Of a stretch of DNA of 38,541 nucleotides, positions 1 to 9,602 are shown one piece after another (positions within the stretch are counted from its first letter, which is position 1; every line of letters starts with the position of its first letter). Under the pieces are notes generated by a model. That model was not told the DNA's origin. It made no database searches and saw nothing but the letters and a program-made list of their open reading frames with translations. A program made the translations under genes and the position numbers. The DNA is from Perkinsus olseni (taxonomy: Eukaryota; Perkinsozoa; Perkinsida; Perkinsidae), in contig JABANP010000500.1 of the NCBI GenBank assembly GCA_013115135.1, forward strand, positions 1 through 38,541, given 5' to 3'.

Positions 1-786
1 CTTGTTCAAAAAGATCGGCCTCTGGACGCCTGAGGTCTAAGCTCCTGAGTCAGGAGCGCTTCCAGGAGTGTTCTCAGGATCGCTCCTGAGCGTGTTCAAT
101 AGGGTTCTCGCACGCCCCCAGGAGCGCTCCTGGGAGTGATGATCACTCAGTGATCTCAACCTTGACTATTGCACACTCCGAGTGTCTTCAAGACACATTA
201 CCATTTAACATCGCGATTTTGAATATTCTCGCCTCGTGAAGGAACGGAACCTCACATATTACGGTTGAAACTCCAGTGTACGGGCGACGACAGGAGGGAG
301 CCAAAATTTCCAAATCATCGTTAGCTAACCTGAATTGGGTTGGTTCCCCCAACCCAAGAACACCAAACCTGACTGGCGTGACTTTCGAAGTACTGTTGAA
401 TAAGTCTCTTTGGCCAACCGCGAAGGCAACTGCATTTTGTATTACAGACCTGATCACTCATTCGGAGGGTCGCACTTCTGCCAGAAGTGTTACATGGTGT
501 CACCGTGTAACTTACAGTGTAAGTCTGACACGATCATGTTCTTCGCAGTTGTTAGAATGAATTGCAAACAAGACTAGCTTGCTGTTTCTTCTTTATAATT
601 ACAGTAATGACATCAATCCGTAAGCTGGGCTAGTAAGGGAGACAGTCACAAGTGAAATCATGGAGCGGGAGAGTCAATTGTATACAACATTTGCTCTCAG
701 CAGCTGACAGTCAACTCGGCCCTCACGTGATTGCTCAGTCAACAGTTTAGTGGACAATAGCGTGCAGACTGAGGTTGAACAGTTCA
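1..786. other. Upstream region with hairpins and one ambiguous coding stretch
   Basis: No confident gene. Several short inverted repeats are visible, for example CCCAGGAGCGCTCCTGGG near 117-134 and two nested ones around 468-530. Between about 188 and 560 both strands hold protein-like frames: an 89-codon frame on the minus strand beginning at a GTG, and a 94-codon frame on the plus strand. I cannot tell which, if either, is real. The stretch just before 787 resembles the stretch before the LW[FL]C exon at 5815, which suggests the two flanks share ancestry. Confidence 0.4.
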
Positions 787-1629
787 ATGGCTCTCCTCAG
801 CTACCACCGAATCATGCTTACTCGCGCTCATTCCCTGTGGTTCTGCATGTATCGAAGACTGCTGTACCGAAGAAATGACCATCGATCACGGAAGATGCCT
901 CACGAAAAGTCCGCATCTCCGTAAGTAGAGTACTTAAAGTAGTGCACTGATCGTGCACTGGCGCGAAGGCACTTTCACCACTCAACTCCCTTCCCGAGGA
1001 AGTGGCGAGACTACGGTCGGAGCTCCTCTTCCTCCTTATCCCAACATGTGTGGCCCACAGAGGATATTGAGTGAAATAGCTACCCTTGAAGACTCTGTAT
1101 ACAAGGTCCTGGAAGGCAAAGCGGCGAAGCGATTCAAGCGTGACTTCGTGTCGGCGGTGAAGAGCATCTCGCCTAACTTCCGCGTATGCTGGCGATCGAA
1201 CCAAGTAATATGTTGTAGCGCAACAGGGCAACTTAAAGGATAAGTATGTGTACTTGACTCAGTAATAGTCTATTACTGAGTCAATTACTAATGGAGTGAG
1301 TAATGGGAATATCTAGCGCAGCTTAGGCTAGCACTGGCATTGTGTGGTACATATTTACTATCTGCGAGTCCAACAAGCACAGGATACACACGTCTGACCC
1401 ACCAGCTCAACTGGATCGCGTCGGGAGGTTTGACATCGGTACAACTGGTGAAGAACCAATAGCGGCTCGGAGGTGAACCATTATTGACTCTCTCAAGGAC
1501 CACGAGACCACCATTACTCACCGTCGCTGCAGCGAGCTTGCACAGCGCTCCGCAGATGACCAAAACCGACGGATGAAGATGAACATTGCGTGCGTGGCCT
1601 ATATTACAGACTGTAATCAACAGTGGTGA
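787..1629 (+). CDS. Four-exon gene, unrecognised protein (about 213 aa)
   Basis: Not recognised. A consistent model is exons 787-920, 940-1204, 1327-1472 and 1533-1629; the total (642 nt) is a multiple of three. It starts at ATG 787 (MALLSYHRIMLTRAHSLWFC) and ends at TGA 1627-1629. The introns are 19 nt (GTAAGT...AAG), 122 nt (GTAATA...TTAG, holding a 31-base palindrome) and 60 nt (GTGAAC...TGCAG). The middle of the protein is helical and charged (GPQRILSEIATLEDSVYKVL, then KAAKRFKRDF). The first exon resembles exons at about 5815, 8240 and 16164, which share an [RY]H...LW[LF]C.P-like pattern, so this may be one member of a dispersed family. No signal peptide or known domain was seen. The 19-nt intron is the weakest junction; an undetected frameshift would explain it equally well. 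An upstream first exon is possible. Confidence 0.6.
1254..1284. repeat. 31-base palindrome inside a predicted intron
   Basis: TTGACTCAGTAATAG is followed after one base by its exact reverse complement, a 15-bp stem with a 1-nt loop. It lies inside the predicted intron 1205-1326. Confidence 0.9.
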
Positions 1630-1641
1630 AAGGAGACAGGT

Positions 1642-2507
1642 TTGATAGATCGGTGGCGAATTTTGCTCTGGCAGGGAGCCCGGGGGAGGGGCCCGGGGGG
1701 GGGGGTGATATCAACCACTTTCAACCAATTTCTCAGCACATTTGTGAAGGCTATGAAAGAAGAACTGCTGGATCGTCTTGTTCATGTTCAGACATCTCCT
1801 CAAAGATGCTTCGGCTCTAGGCCGACTCCGCTGGAAATCAAACAAATTGACAAAGTCACACTAGCGAGAAGAACGTCGCAACCAGTATCAATGAGCGGTA
1901 TCACACCGCTTATTGAGCATCTCCTACCATACCGCCGGCATGGTAGGAGGTGAGCTTGGCTGAATCTTGTTCTTAGGCGGACCGAATTCATCTGTTGAGC
2001 AGGTAGAACACGAGCATACTTGATCGGGGCTCCTCCCGCTGTCGATATTATCGACTCGATAAAAGCGAGCGGGGTCTTGTAAGCTTACTGGTTCATAGAG
2101 TCGAAGGCGCCGGTATATCGAAACATCGTCTGCGATCGCATTGCGTGAACTTATCAACCGACGGAGAATACGTCAATCTACGTGCAGGAAATAGGTAAGC
2201 CGTCAGACGGATGAGTCATCAGGGATGGTTGACTAACGACCTCGTGGAGTAGGTTAGCCGAGGATATTATAACCAGAAAAATACATTAGGCGAATATACG
2301 TGGTGGGTGTCCAGCCGGCCAAAATGCTTCTCCGGCAGAAAAGTTGTTGACGAGAACAGTGTCAAATGGGTTCGGCGAAGTGAGGTCCTCACTGTGAGGA
2401 TCGGTCGGTTCGACAGTTGGGTGGACCTCGTCAAATTAACCAGAAAGCTGCGGAACATTTCCTATATAGGGAGGCAACATAAGGTTCCAGTCTCCGGCTG
2501 CAGCTAG
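1642..2507 (+). CDS. Candidate multi-exon gene, unrecognised
   Basis: Two plus-strand stretches read like protein. The first, about 1700-1920, contains FNQFLSTFVKAMKEELLDRL and PTPLEIKQIDKVTLARRTSQ. The second, about 2307-2507, contains RKVVDENSVKWVRRSEVLTV and WVDLVKLTRKLRNISYIGRQ and ends at TAG 2505-2507. The first stretch runs into a hairpin (CTCCTACCATACCGCCGGCATGGTAGGAG region, about 1920-1948) that probably belongs to an intron. The part between about 1955 and 2300 has no clear frame and may hold further exons. A run of 11 G at about 1697-1707 is a possible sequencing weak spot. The region could be a downstream part of the 787-1629 gene instead of a separate one. Confidence 0.4.
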
Positions 2508-2838
2508 TGTTAGCTGCGCCGCTTTATTCTGCTGGCCTGCTCCATGAGTGGCCGCCCGGTTGTGCTGTTAACTCGCAGTAGGAGTGAGAGCGACGGGTTG
2601 TTTCGTTCTCGGGGCCTCCGTGTCGAAGGCTTGGAGGGGATGACATCCGGTGAATGGGTCGATAGGCATGGGTACACTGCAAAAAGTTGGCACCAGAATC
2701 CGTAAACCTTTCGAACATTGTATATTCTCGAACATTATTTTCCAGGTTTATTCCTCTATACATCACACAGCAGGGGGTGAGTCACCACCCGGGGTGGGCC
2801 ACCTATGACCACCCCGTGGGGTCACCACTCGCTACAGC
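2508..2838. other. No clear gene
   Basis: The minus-strand frame 2524-2766 looks like noise. The end, about 2770-2830, carries GGTGAGTCACCACC and TGACCACCCCGTGGGGTCA inverted repeats just before the ATG of the next gene. Confidence 0.4.
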
Positions 2839-3363
2839 ATGGCTTATTTGCCGGGCGTAAGAGTCGGCCTCGGTGGTTCTGGTCCTGTTGAGAACGTCTG
2901 CGGGGGCATATTCTGCGACGGCCAACTTTCCGAGATGGCGGCAACGATAGGCTGCTGTTGCGTGGAAAGTTCCCTGTGGAAACTCTTCGCCAGTCTTGCT
3001 GGGCTCTCAGTCTAGTGGTTCAGCCGACTGGCGACCTCTACGACGACGATATGCAACTTACCAATCTGAGGCTCACTTCACTCTTGGCAGAGCCGGTTGC
3101 GATTCGCGTACAGGACTTTCCAGTTGTTAGCGCATTCCGAATGCGCATGACGAATGCGGGATTCGTCATCATCTATATCTCCCTTCAAAGGTGTCGATGC
3201 CGTTCTTCTGGAGGACAATGTGGACGAGATAATCAAGTGGGTCAACGACGACTATGATGGATGGACTTTGACTACCTGGTCTAAGAGCGTCCAGGATGAT
3301 GCCCCTGAGGCTCTGTCGGGAATGTCAATACCGACGCCGGGGCCAGACCTGCTCGTCAATTAG
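2839..3363 (+). CDS. Three-exon gene, unrecognised acidic protein
   Basis: Not recognised. ATG 2839 opens a clean frame (MAYLPGVRVGLGGSGPVENV) that is closed by TAG about 58 codons later. A GT...TTCAG intron of 62 nt (from GTGGAAAG) or 14 nt (from GTCTAG) leads in frame to a second exon containing PTGDLYDDDMQLTNLRLTSL. The third exon (about 3191-3363) reads VDAVLLEDNVDEIIKWVNDD and ends in TAG 3361-3363. No GT donor gives the right phase between exons 2 and 3. A GC-AG intron at 3130-3190 (61 nt) does, and it starts exactly on the palindrome GCGCATTCCGAATGCGC. The product is about 150 aa, acidic, with no visible signal peptide. The exon at 3613-3804 may belong to the same gene. Confidence 0.55.
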
Positions 3364-3612
3364 TCAGAATGGAGCCGACTGCGGCACTGACCGACGAACA
3401 GCAGAGTTCCTCAATCTCCCTTTCTTGTGAGGCGAGCGGTTTGCCGCAAGTCTGGGCGGAAACAAAGTGAGCGCTGCTCACTGAACAATTACGTATTAAC
3501 ATTAGTACACACGCATGAGCGTTCGCATTCGTTGCACGCGTTGCTAGTGAACTATTGCATACCGGTTTATCGTTGTACGATATCCACGGCATGGATATTC
3601 CACGCACACTAG

Positions 3613-3804
3613 AGGAGGCTGCTAGATTATTTGCAGGCTCTCGGACCTCAAAGCCTTAATTCCCTTCGCGGATCATGTTGTTCTGATGAGTCCTGCAGGT
3701 TCATCCACTTTCCAGATGAACGTCGCGGAGGATCTGGTAACCGCAGTGGCCCGTACGGTGGTCGCCGCGACCCTATGGAGGAGCAGATAGTGACCAGAGT
3801 CTGA
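3613..3804 (+). CDS. Exon with RGG/GGR-type low-complexity tail
   Basis: An open frame of 63 codons begins right after a CTAG acceptor and ends at TGA 3802-3804. It reads RRLLDYLQALGPQSLNSLRG, then FIHFPDERRGGSGNRSGPYG and GRRDPMEEQIVTRV. The Gly-Arg-Ser-rich part resembles RGG segments of RNA-binding proteins, which is a compositional resemblance only. No in-frame ATG begins it, so it is probably a terminal exon. Whether it follows the 2839-3363 gene or an exon in 3364-3612 is not clear. Another frame over the same bases (AEDLVTAVARTVVAATLW) is also open but shorter. Confidence 0.45.
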   Translation, partial: RRLLDYLQALGPQSLNSLRGSCCSDESCRFIHFPDERRGGSGNRSGPYGGRRDPMEEQIVTRV

Positions 3805-3945
3805 TCTTCAGGCTCTGATCTAACACTCACTTCTCAGGATCAGTACCAATTCGAGCTGATCCCTACTTAAGGAGCGGCACTCCTTGCGGCAAGGAGGCAA
3901 CGAGTTTTTGCCTCCTTCAAGGAGGCAAAAGGCAAGTTGCCAAGG

Positions 3946-4012
3946 ACCTTGCCTGGCACTCGCACTCTGATCATCGGAGTGTAAGACTTACACTGTATGT
4001 GCCAGGCAAGGT
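3946..4012. repeat. Nested inverted repeat
   Basis: ACCTTGCCTGGCAC (3946-3959) and its exact reverse complement GTGCCAGGCAAGGT (3999-4012) enclose two smaller palindromes, CACTCTGATCATCGGAGTG (one mismatch) and GTGTAAGACTTACAC. The layout is like a tiny terminal-inverted-repeat element, but no coding capacity or clear target-site duplication is seen. The right arm is repeated 303 bp downstream, the left arm is not. Confidence 0.75.
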
Positions 4013-4566
4013 ACACTTTGAGTCGAGACGTCTGGGTATAGTTGATTCGTTAGTCTATCAGTTGGTTGATTCGGTTAATTAATTAATTGGTTGATCCTAT
4101 CAGTTCGAAGGAGTCTGAGAGTTACCGTGTCTCCTCGCGGAACAGTTCATATTATGAGCTTCATAATATGAACTACCCCGCGAGCAGGGTCTTCCAATAT
4201 AGACTTCATACTGATGATACAGCGTCCCTCTTTCTGCGTAGGATCGCTTTTCTCCTAGCCGTGCGCACTCTGATCATCGGAGTGTAAGACTTACACTGTA
4301 TGTGCCAGGCAAGGTACACTTTGAGTCGAGACGTCTGGGTATAGTTGATTCGTTAGTCTATCAGTTGGTTGATTCGGTTAATTAATTAATTGGTTGATCC
4401 TATCAGTTCGAAGGAGTCTGAGAGTTACCGTGTCTCCTCGCGGAACAGTTCATATTATGAGCTTCATAATATGAACTACCCCGCGAGCAGGGTCTTCCAA
4501 TATAGACTTCATACTGATGATACAGCGTCCCTCTTTCTGCGTAGGATCGCTTTTCTCCTAGCCGTG
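3961..4566. repeat. Perfect 303-bp tandem duplication, two copies
   Basis: Bases 3961-4263 and 4264-4566 appear identical over the full 303-bp unit. The unit holds TTCATATTATGAGCTTCATA-type palindromes, a (TTAA)n-like run and a 60-codon open stretch repeated in both copies. Because 303 is a multiple of three the same frame is open in each, but I see no protein-like signal strong enough to call a gene. Perfect identity suggests a recent duplication or a local assembly duplication. Confidence 0.9.
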
Positions 4567-5421
4567 CGCTATCTCGTTGTAGTAGGTGTAGTTGCAGAAC
4601 ACAGTAGAAGTAGATTGGGCTCCTAATGACCGCGATAGAGTAGATAGAAAGTGGAGTAGTTGAGGGAATGGGTTGACAATGCGAATGTACTAGCTTCAAG
4701 CTAGTATGAGCACAGCTCGATTGGGTAATGCAGTCAGTCACTGACTGTCAGTGCAGATTCTCCGGGGGAATGCAAGGTCGGAAGAGAAAGCAAATGTGAT
4801 GAACAAGACTGCCGAATCGACAGTGGTGTTTCATGATAGTCCGCGAAGTAGATACGCCACTGATCCGTTCGTTATGATAACCTCACATCTTGTGAGTTAC
4901 GACTTGTAAGTTGCAAGTTGCAACTTACAAGTACAGGGCTCAAACTTGAGAATAGTCCACCCTCAAAATTTCTTGCTGCGAACGAGTGACGACTTCTAGT
5001 CGTGGTTTTTCCAACTGGAGCCGCATTTCCTTTACCTCAATGAACAATGCGTTCAAACGCAGAAAAACATTCAAGAACCGCTGGCAAGTTTATCGCTGGC
5101 TATCTAACGATATTTTTAAACAATCATTGTTTATCGGGACCGCGTGAGCGCCTGGCTCCGTAATCGAGTTAACCTGGCTGAGAAGATGATGCTCACATAG
5201 GGCGCCGGCATAGGTGCCGCCGAGCTGACAGACTGACGTGGTCCCTCGTTTCGGAATTGGTCGGGTTGCATTTCTAGTTGGAACAGTTTCAGGCATGCGC
5301 CGGTCCCGGTGAGGGGCTTAGTAGTATGCCGAATACTGTATTAGTTCCCAGAGCACTCTTGTCAATTGTCGTTGATCAGTAGCGAATTTTTTTTTCATTC
5401 TGGTGAGACTACCTGCTACGA
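4567..5421. other. Mostly non-coding; one weak minus-strand frame
   Basis: A hairpin, ACTTGTAAGTTGCA / TGCAACTTACAAGT, sits at 4902-4932 (14-bp stem, 3-nt loop). A minus-strand frame 5090-5296 starts at ATG 5296 (MPETVPTRNATRPIPKRGTT) and runs 68 codons. It is protein-like in part but has no supporting motif. Confidence 0.3.
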
Positions 5422-7160
5422 ATGGACGTGATAGATGGACTGAACGGCAGCGGAGAGGATAAAAGGGATCTCTCAGGAGTAGGATACCTGAAATTAGGAA
5501 TTATAGGAGCACCGCCTAACGATTTAATCATAAATTACCATCAACTCGTTGACATGGAAAGTTTCTAGCCCAACTGAACGTAGTGAGCCGAGAACTTCTC
5601 GAGCGAGAAGCCCTTTCTCAGTGCTTTCGGCTTTCGCACGGGAATGGCTGGGTGCACCGTGAATGACTCCTGTCATCGCCTACGGGCTTGAGATTATCCT
5701 CCTCCCCGTGAGGCCTGCATTTTCACTACAGGTGCCATTACTATTCACAATCATGACTGGATGCACGGTCGTGTTCTTCGCAGTTGACTGGACCACTGCG
5801 TGAGAACTGAAACTGAGTGCTTCAAAAGCTTATCGGCCAACCTCAGGTACCACCGATTCATGTTTGGGTGCGCTTACTGCCTGTGGTTGTGTATACCGAA
5901 GGCCTTCTTCCCCTCGGTGCAGCAGCGGCTGGCTCGCGTGGCAATTCACCACGAGACATGTTTCACAGGAGGTATGATTCTTCCGCACGTTTCTAAAAAA
6001 GCCGTACCCATCGCGCCAAAATAATTCAAACAAAGGGTGTATAGAACGGTGCTCTATACTCCGATCAACATGTTGAACATGTCATGTTCCCTTGAAAACA
6101 GCTTATCGTATCCGCGAACATGCGAGGAAAAGCCAACATTATTATCGTCTATTCACTCCCCACTGGCCCCCCCGCCACGAACTCAGGACTCATGCGATGA
6201 TACGGTCCTAGTCAGCTGGTTCAGTGTTTCAACTTCATAGTATACTGTCACATTGTTACTGTGTGAATTAGCTGAGCTCTGCGGGAGACTTCGCCTGCCA
6301 CGCAAGGCTTGCGCGGCGGAAGCACAGCTGTTGAAGCACTCGGAGTGGTCCACTCCCCTGGAGAGTGGTTCAGCTGCGCAAGGGAAAAGGTTTTCGACTC
6401 GGTAGTCGGATACAGGTCTGAGCGAGAAGCTACTGGTAGCCGTCTGCTACGGTTCTCAGATCAGGCTGAGTACTACCGCGGAGACCATGATTCGTCAGCG
6501 ACCGAAGTGATCGATGAGTCACCAGAAATGTCAGGGAGCAAAAGTAAGGGCTCGCTGCTCTCTCAGAGAAGCTCTCTGCCATGCGGTCGAGTGTACGACG
6601 TCCCAGTCGACCTGAGAGACGCTCGATTCAAGCAAATAGGATAACTCGAACAGTATAGGTACGCTGAAGTTGGCTGCAATGTCGACTGACGGCCTCAAGA
6701 GAGCCTCCACAGCAGCTGACAAGGAAAGTCGATTCAAGTGGGCCCGCAGCATGGCTTCGAAAACTTGCTCTCTGAATGAATGTGCAAGCGATAAGTCTAG
6801 TTCGAAAGCATCGCAACCTCTAGCGACGAGCTCCCACTCAAAATCACGACGGTCATCGTTATAATCCGCGAGCCAGCTCGATTCCATACGCGTCTGAACA
6901 AGGCCATGCTAGGTGAGAGAGAACTGTAGGATTCAAACACATTCATCTGCCGTGCTGTTCGTTTAACGGGTAACCCGCTACGGGTTTCATATAAAATGAT
7001 CTCATATGCGATCGAGATGACGATGGAACATATCGACTTGCTCAGGTTAATCGTTGAGCGCAATCCGTTGGTCAGGGAGCTCCTCAAGAAAGTGAGACGA
7101 GAAATACTGCAGCTCAGGATGCAGCAGAACAGGTGCATTACTGTCCTTGTTCGGCCATGA
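5422..7160 (+). CDS. Multi-exon gene, paralogue of the 8208-9287 gene
   Basis: Not recognised. ATG 5422 opens MDVIDGLNGSGEDKRDLSGV and continues to a TAG at 5566-5568. Later exons on the same strand show RYHRFMFGCAYCLWLCIPKA (about 5845), FDSVVGYRSEREATGSRLLR (about 6390), KITTVIVIIREPARFHTRLN (about 6840) and MEHIDLLRLIVERNPLVREL then LKKVRREILQLRMQQNR (about 7023-7130). Intron borders are not resolved. Several of these segments match the 8.2-9.3 kb gene in order: the LW.C exon, an FDS.V stretch, and an L.LIV.R...EL helix. A minus-strand frame of 118 codons (6531-6887) is also protein-like; I treat it as a shadow because the exons on the plus strand have a paralogue. Confidence 0.45.
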
Positions 7161-8207
7161 GAAAAGGGGTTGGTTGCCGCTGAGAGAAGTTTTTTCTCAG
7201 GCAACGCGCATCGGTCGAAGCGAGATTTCCTAGTGAAATGCCGAAGCCAGAATTCTTAGACACGGAGTCAATAACTCAACAGTGAGCTTTCCAACCCTGC
7301 AGTCCACATGTGAACTTCCAAGCTTTGGCATCCTGCATGAACATGCAGGACCTGCGTGTTCATGCAGCATGAGTAACACGCTTGGGCTTCCCCCGACGGA
7401 GCAAAGACTGCTCGGGTCGGGTGCAATCATTAGCGAGTGCCGAGTACCGAGGCCACTGTCGAATGATAACGCAGGAAGCGGCAATGTTGAAGTTTGGCGA
7501 AAGAAGAGAAGGATGACTAGCCGTTCATGCTTCATTAGGATTCGAGGGTATCTTGAAGCTATGCTGTGTTGCCGTCTCCGACAGCACATGCGGATGGAGC
7601 ATTCAAAACGGGTGAGACTTCCTGCAGAATCCCCGGACACTAAATGAACGACTTCAGCCCTCTCACACCGCTCGATTAGACACGAAAACTCTAAGAGACC
7701 AAGAGACCTAAGAGCCGTGGCCATCGGCTCGGACAGCGCATGGGGCGTTTTCGCATGAGTCACAATTCCTCGATGCAGAGGTTTCGGATGAGATTTTCAA
7801 AACAAAAGATGGCTCTCAAGCGGCTTGGCTCGAGTCGTTCAGCCCAGCTTAGCAAGATATCCCAGCTCCGGTTCCATTCGGAAACTAGCTAGCGCTCGGC
7901 TGGTGTGGTGACATTGCGAGAAGATGACGCCATAACAGGCTCTGCGAGACATGGAACTGTCGCTGCCAGCAGTTCGGTTGAGGCCAAGGACTTACATCAT
8001 CGATCGCTCTCGGGACATCGAATTGGTTTTCCGGGTGAAAAAGGTGTAAATGCCCATCGGGTTTGACTCTGCGAACGCGTTGAATGACCATTGAACGCGT
8101 TCATTTGATCGAGGCACACAGGTCACGATGTGCCTCTGCATCACTTCTTCCCTCAGGGAAGTTCCCTGGTGTCCTTTTATAGTGTTCATGCTTGTGATAC
8201 TGATAGC
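7161..8207. other. Unresolved stretch between two paralogues
   Basis: A hairpin (CTGCATGAACATGCAG overlapping CATGAACATGCAGGACCTGCGTGTTCATG) lies at about 7330-7368. A basic plus-strand stretch at about 7490-7620 (RKKRRMTSRSCFIRIRGYLE) could be an exon of either neighbour. The 177-codon minus-strand frame 7230-7763 starts at a CAT/ATG and is long, but it is rich in Ser/Arg/Cys and looks like a shadow. No firm call. Confidence 0.3.
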
Positions 8208-9287
8208 ACGAGTTACGCATAAGTTTCGGAGCACTGCAAGTGAACACTGACAGGTTCCACGAGATGTGGGACTCGCTTGCTAGCCAGGCTAGCCTAGCCT
8301 TGCCTGCTTCAATCTTCTCAACCAACAGGGTCCCAATTCTACCCGTTGAAGTTGGTTTTTTCAGGTTTGGGTTCCGCGGAATATGCTGGAGAGTCGATCG
8401 GAATCAGGATCACAAGAGCAGTCAATGCCTTACAGTGGGACGGTCGAAACTTTCGACTCGAAAGTACTGAGCCGAATGGAACAACACTCTCTAGTAGGTA
8501 GCACTTCCATGTCTGCAGAGGGGGAGACAATCGATGACGCGAAGGGAGCGATTCGAGTGGGCCTCTTCCGACCTCACGTGACCGTCTGACTCGATCGTCA
8601 GGCGTTCCGATTCTGGGCATTTGGTGAGATCGACGAGTTCGAGGAGAAACTAGAGAGGTTTACAGATTCATGGTTACGCTCTGAGTTCGGACTGATTGGT
8701 AGCACGATGTCCTCGCACAATCGAGACGAGCGTCACGGTTTCAGGCATTCTTGAACTGATCGTTCATCGCATTCAAGAGCTCTCTCACTTGCCTCCACGA
8801 TCATGCTCTGACGTTTCTGTTCTTGCCAAAATTGTGGAGATCGAACTCCTAGGCTGGGCCGCCAAGCAAGTGAGCTGCGTGTATTCGCGCCCTAGCAGTG
8901 ATAAGTACCGGCAAGGAACCCTGCCGTGGTTGAGTACCCTCATAAGAGTCTTATGATAAGACTAGGATGAGTAGCTGATTCATCCCAGTGTCACGAATCA
9001 GCTGAATCGCTCAACGCTCAAGGTGTATCGCCGAACTTACTCTCTCTCGGCAAGTCTTGTCTAGTCTAGCAAGACGACTACTATTCTCGCTCTTGCTGTT
9101 CAGGACTGGCAAATTGCCGAGATTCAGCGTCGGAAGGGTGAAGAAGTGAGTGGTTCGCTCGACAATCACACTGCCGTTAGTCGGACTAACTTAGTCCGGC
9201 GATTGTATGTCCCTTCTCACGCAGATCCACGGCGATAGGGGAGATCTCGCGGCAAGCGAATGTGACGAAACCGTTGATCATGCTTAG
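8208..9287 (+). CDS. Multi-exon gene with ultra-short introns, unrecognised helical protein
   Basis: Not recognised. Frame-consistent exons: about 8208-8344 (DRFHEMWDSLASQASLALPA), 8365-8577 (TVETFDSKVLSRMEQHSLVG), 8602-8698 (FRFWAFGEIDEFEEKLERFT), 8745 to about 8930 (ILELIVHRIQELSHLPPRSC then VLAKIVEIELLGWAAKQ), 8989-9058, 9104-9145 (DWQIAEIQRRKGEE) and 9195-9287, ending at TAG 9285-9287. Introns between them: 20 nt (GTTGAAGTTGGTTTTTTCAG), 24 nt (GTGACC...GTCAG), 46, 45 and 49 nt; all GT-AG and all restoring the frame. The 24-nt and 49-nt introns carry hairpins reaching into the acceptor. The junction near 8905-8988 is not resolved. The first exon follows a TAG acceptor, so the true start lies upstream. 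The neighbour at 5422-7160 is a diverged paralogue. Confidence 0.6.
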
Positions 9288-9410
9288 TGAAATGCTCTCA
9301 TGCAAGTATCGAGGTCCTAATTTTGAGTCCTAATGAAACGGCGTGGGGCATGGTTATCCTCTTGAATCCTCTTGACTAGCGAGAAGTTGCGTATGACTCG
9401 ATTCTATTGC

Positions 9411-9476
9411 AGAGTTGGAGACGTCGTCGGGGCGTTGGATGAGGCTCGTACACGCCCCGACGACGTTTCCAACTCT
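9411..9476. repeat. Long intergenic hairpin (24-bp arms)
   Basis: Arms 9411-9434 and 9453-9476 pair over 24 bp with one G-T position; the loop is 18 nt. It lies between the stop at 9287 and the ATG at 9603. It could act as a transcript 3' end structure or be one of the many palindromes of this DNA. Confidence 0.85.
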
Positions 9477-9602
9477 GTTGTCTGAGATGACATACTGAGA
9501 CAGGCTCATACTATGAGCACTCGGCGTGAGTCAAGTGGGTTACGACATTAGACACACCGCAGTGGCGGTGTCAGTATACCTATATAGCTAATCGAAGGAT
9601 AG

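Noticed and set aside
3946..4012. MITE-like element
   Set aside because: The terminal inverted repeats are only 14 bp, the inside is 39 bp, and no second independent copy or target duplication was seen.
4087..4626. Duplicated 60-codon ORF in the 303-bp repeat
   Set aside because: Its duplication follows from the DNA repeat itself; the peptide has no recognisable features and covers palindromic DNA.
7230..7763. 177-codon minus-strand ORF
   Set aside because: Composition is Ser/Arg/Cys-rich, it overlaps a hairpin, and there is no motif or paralogue.
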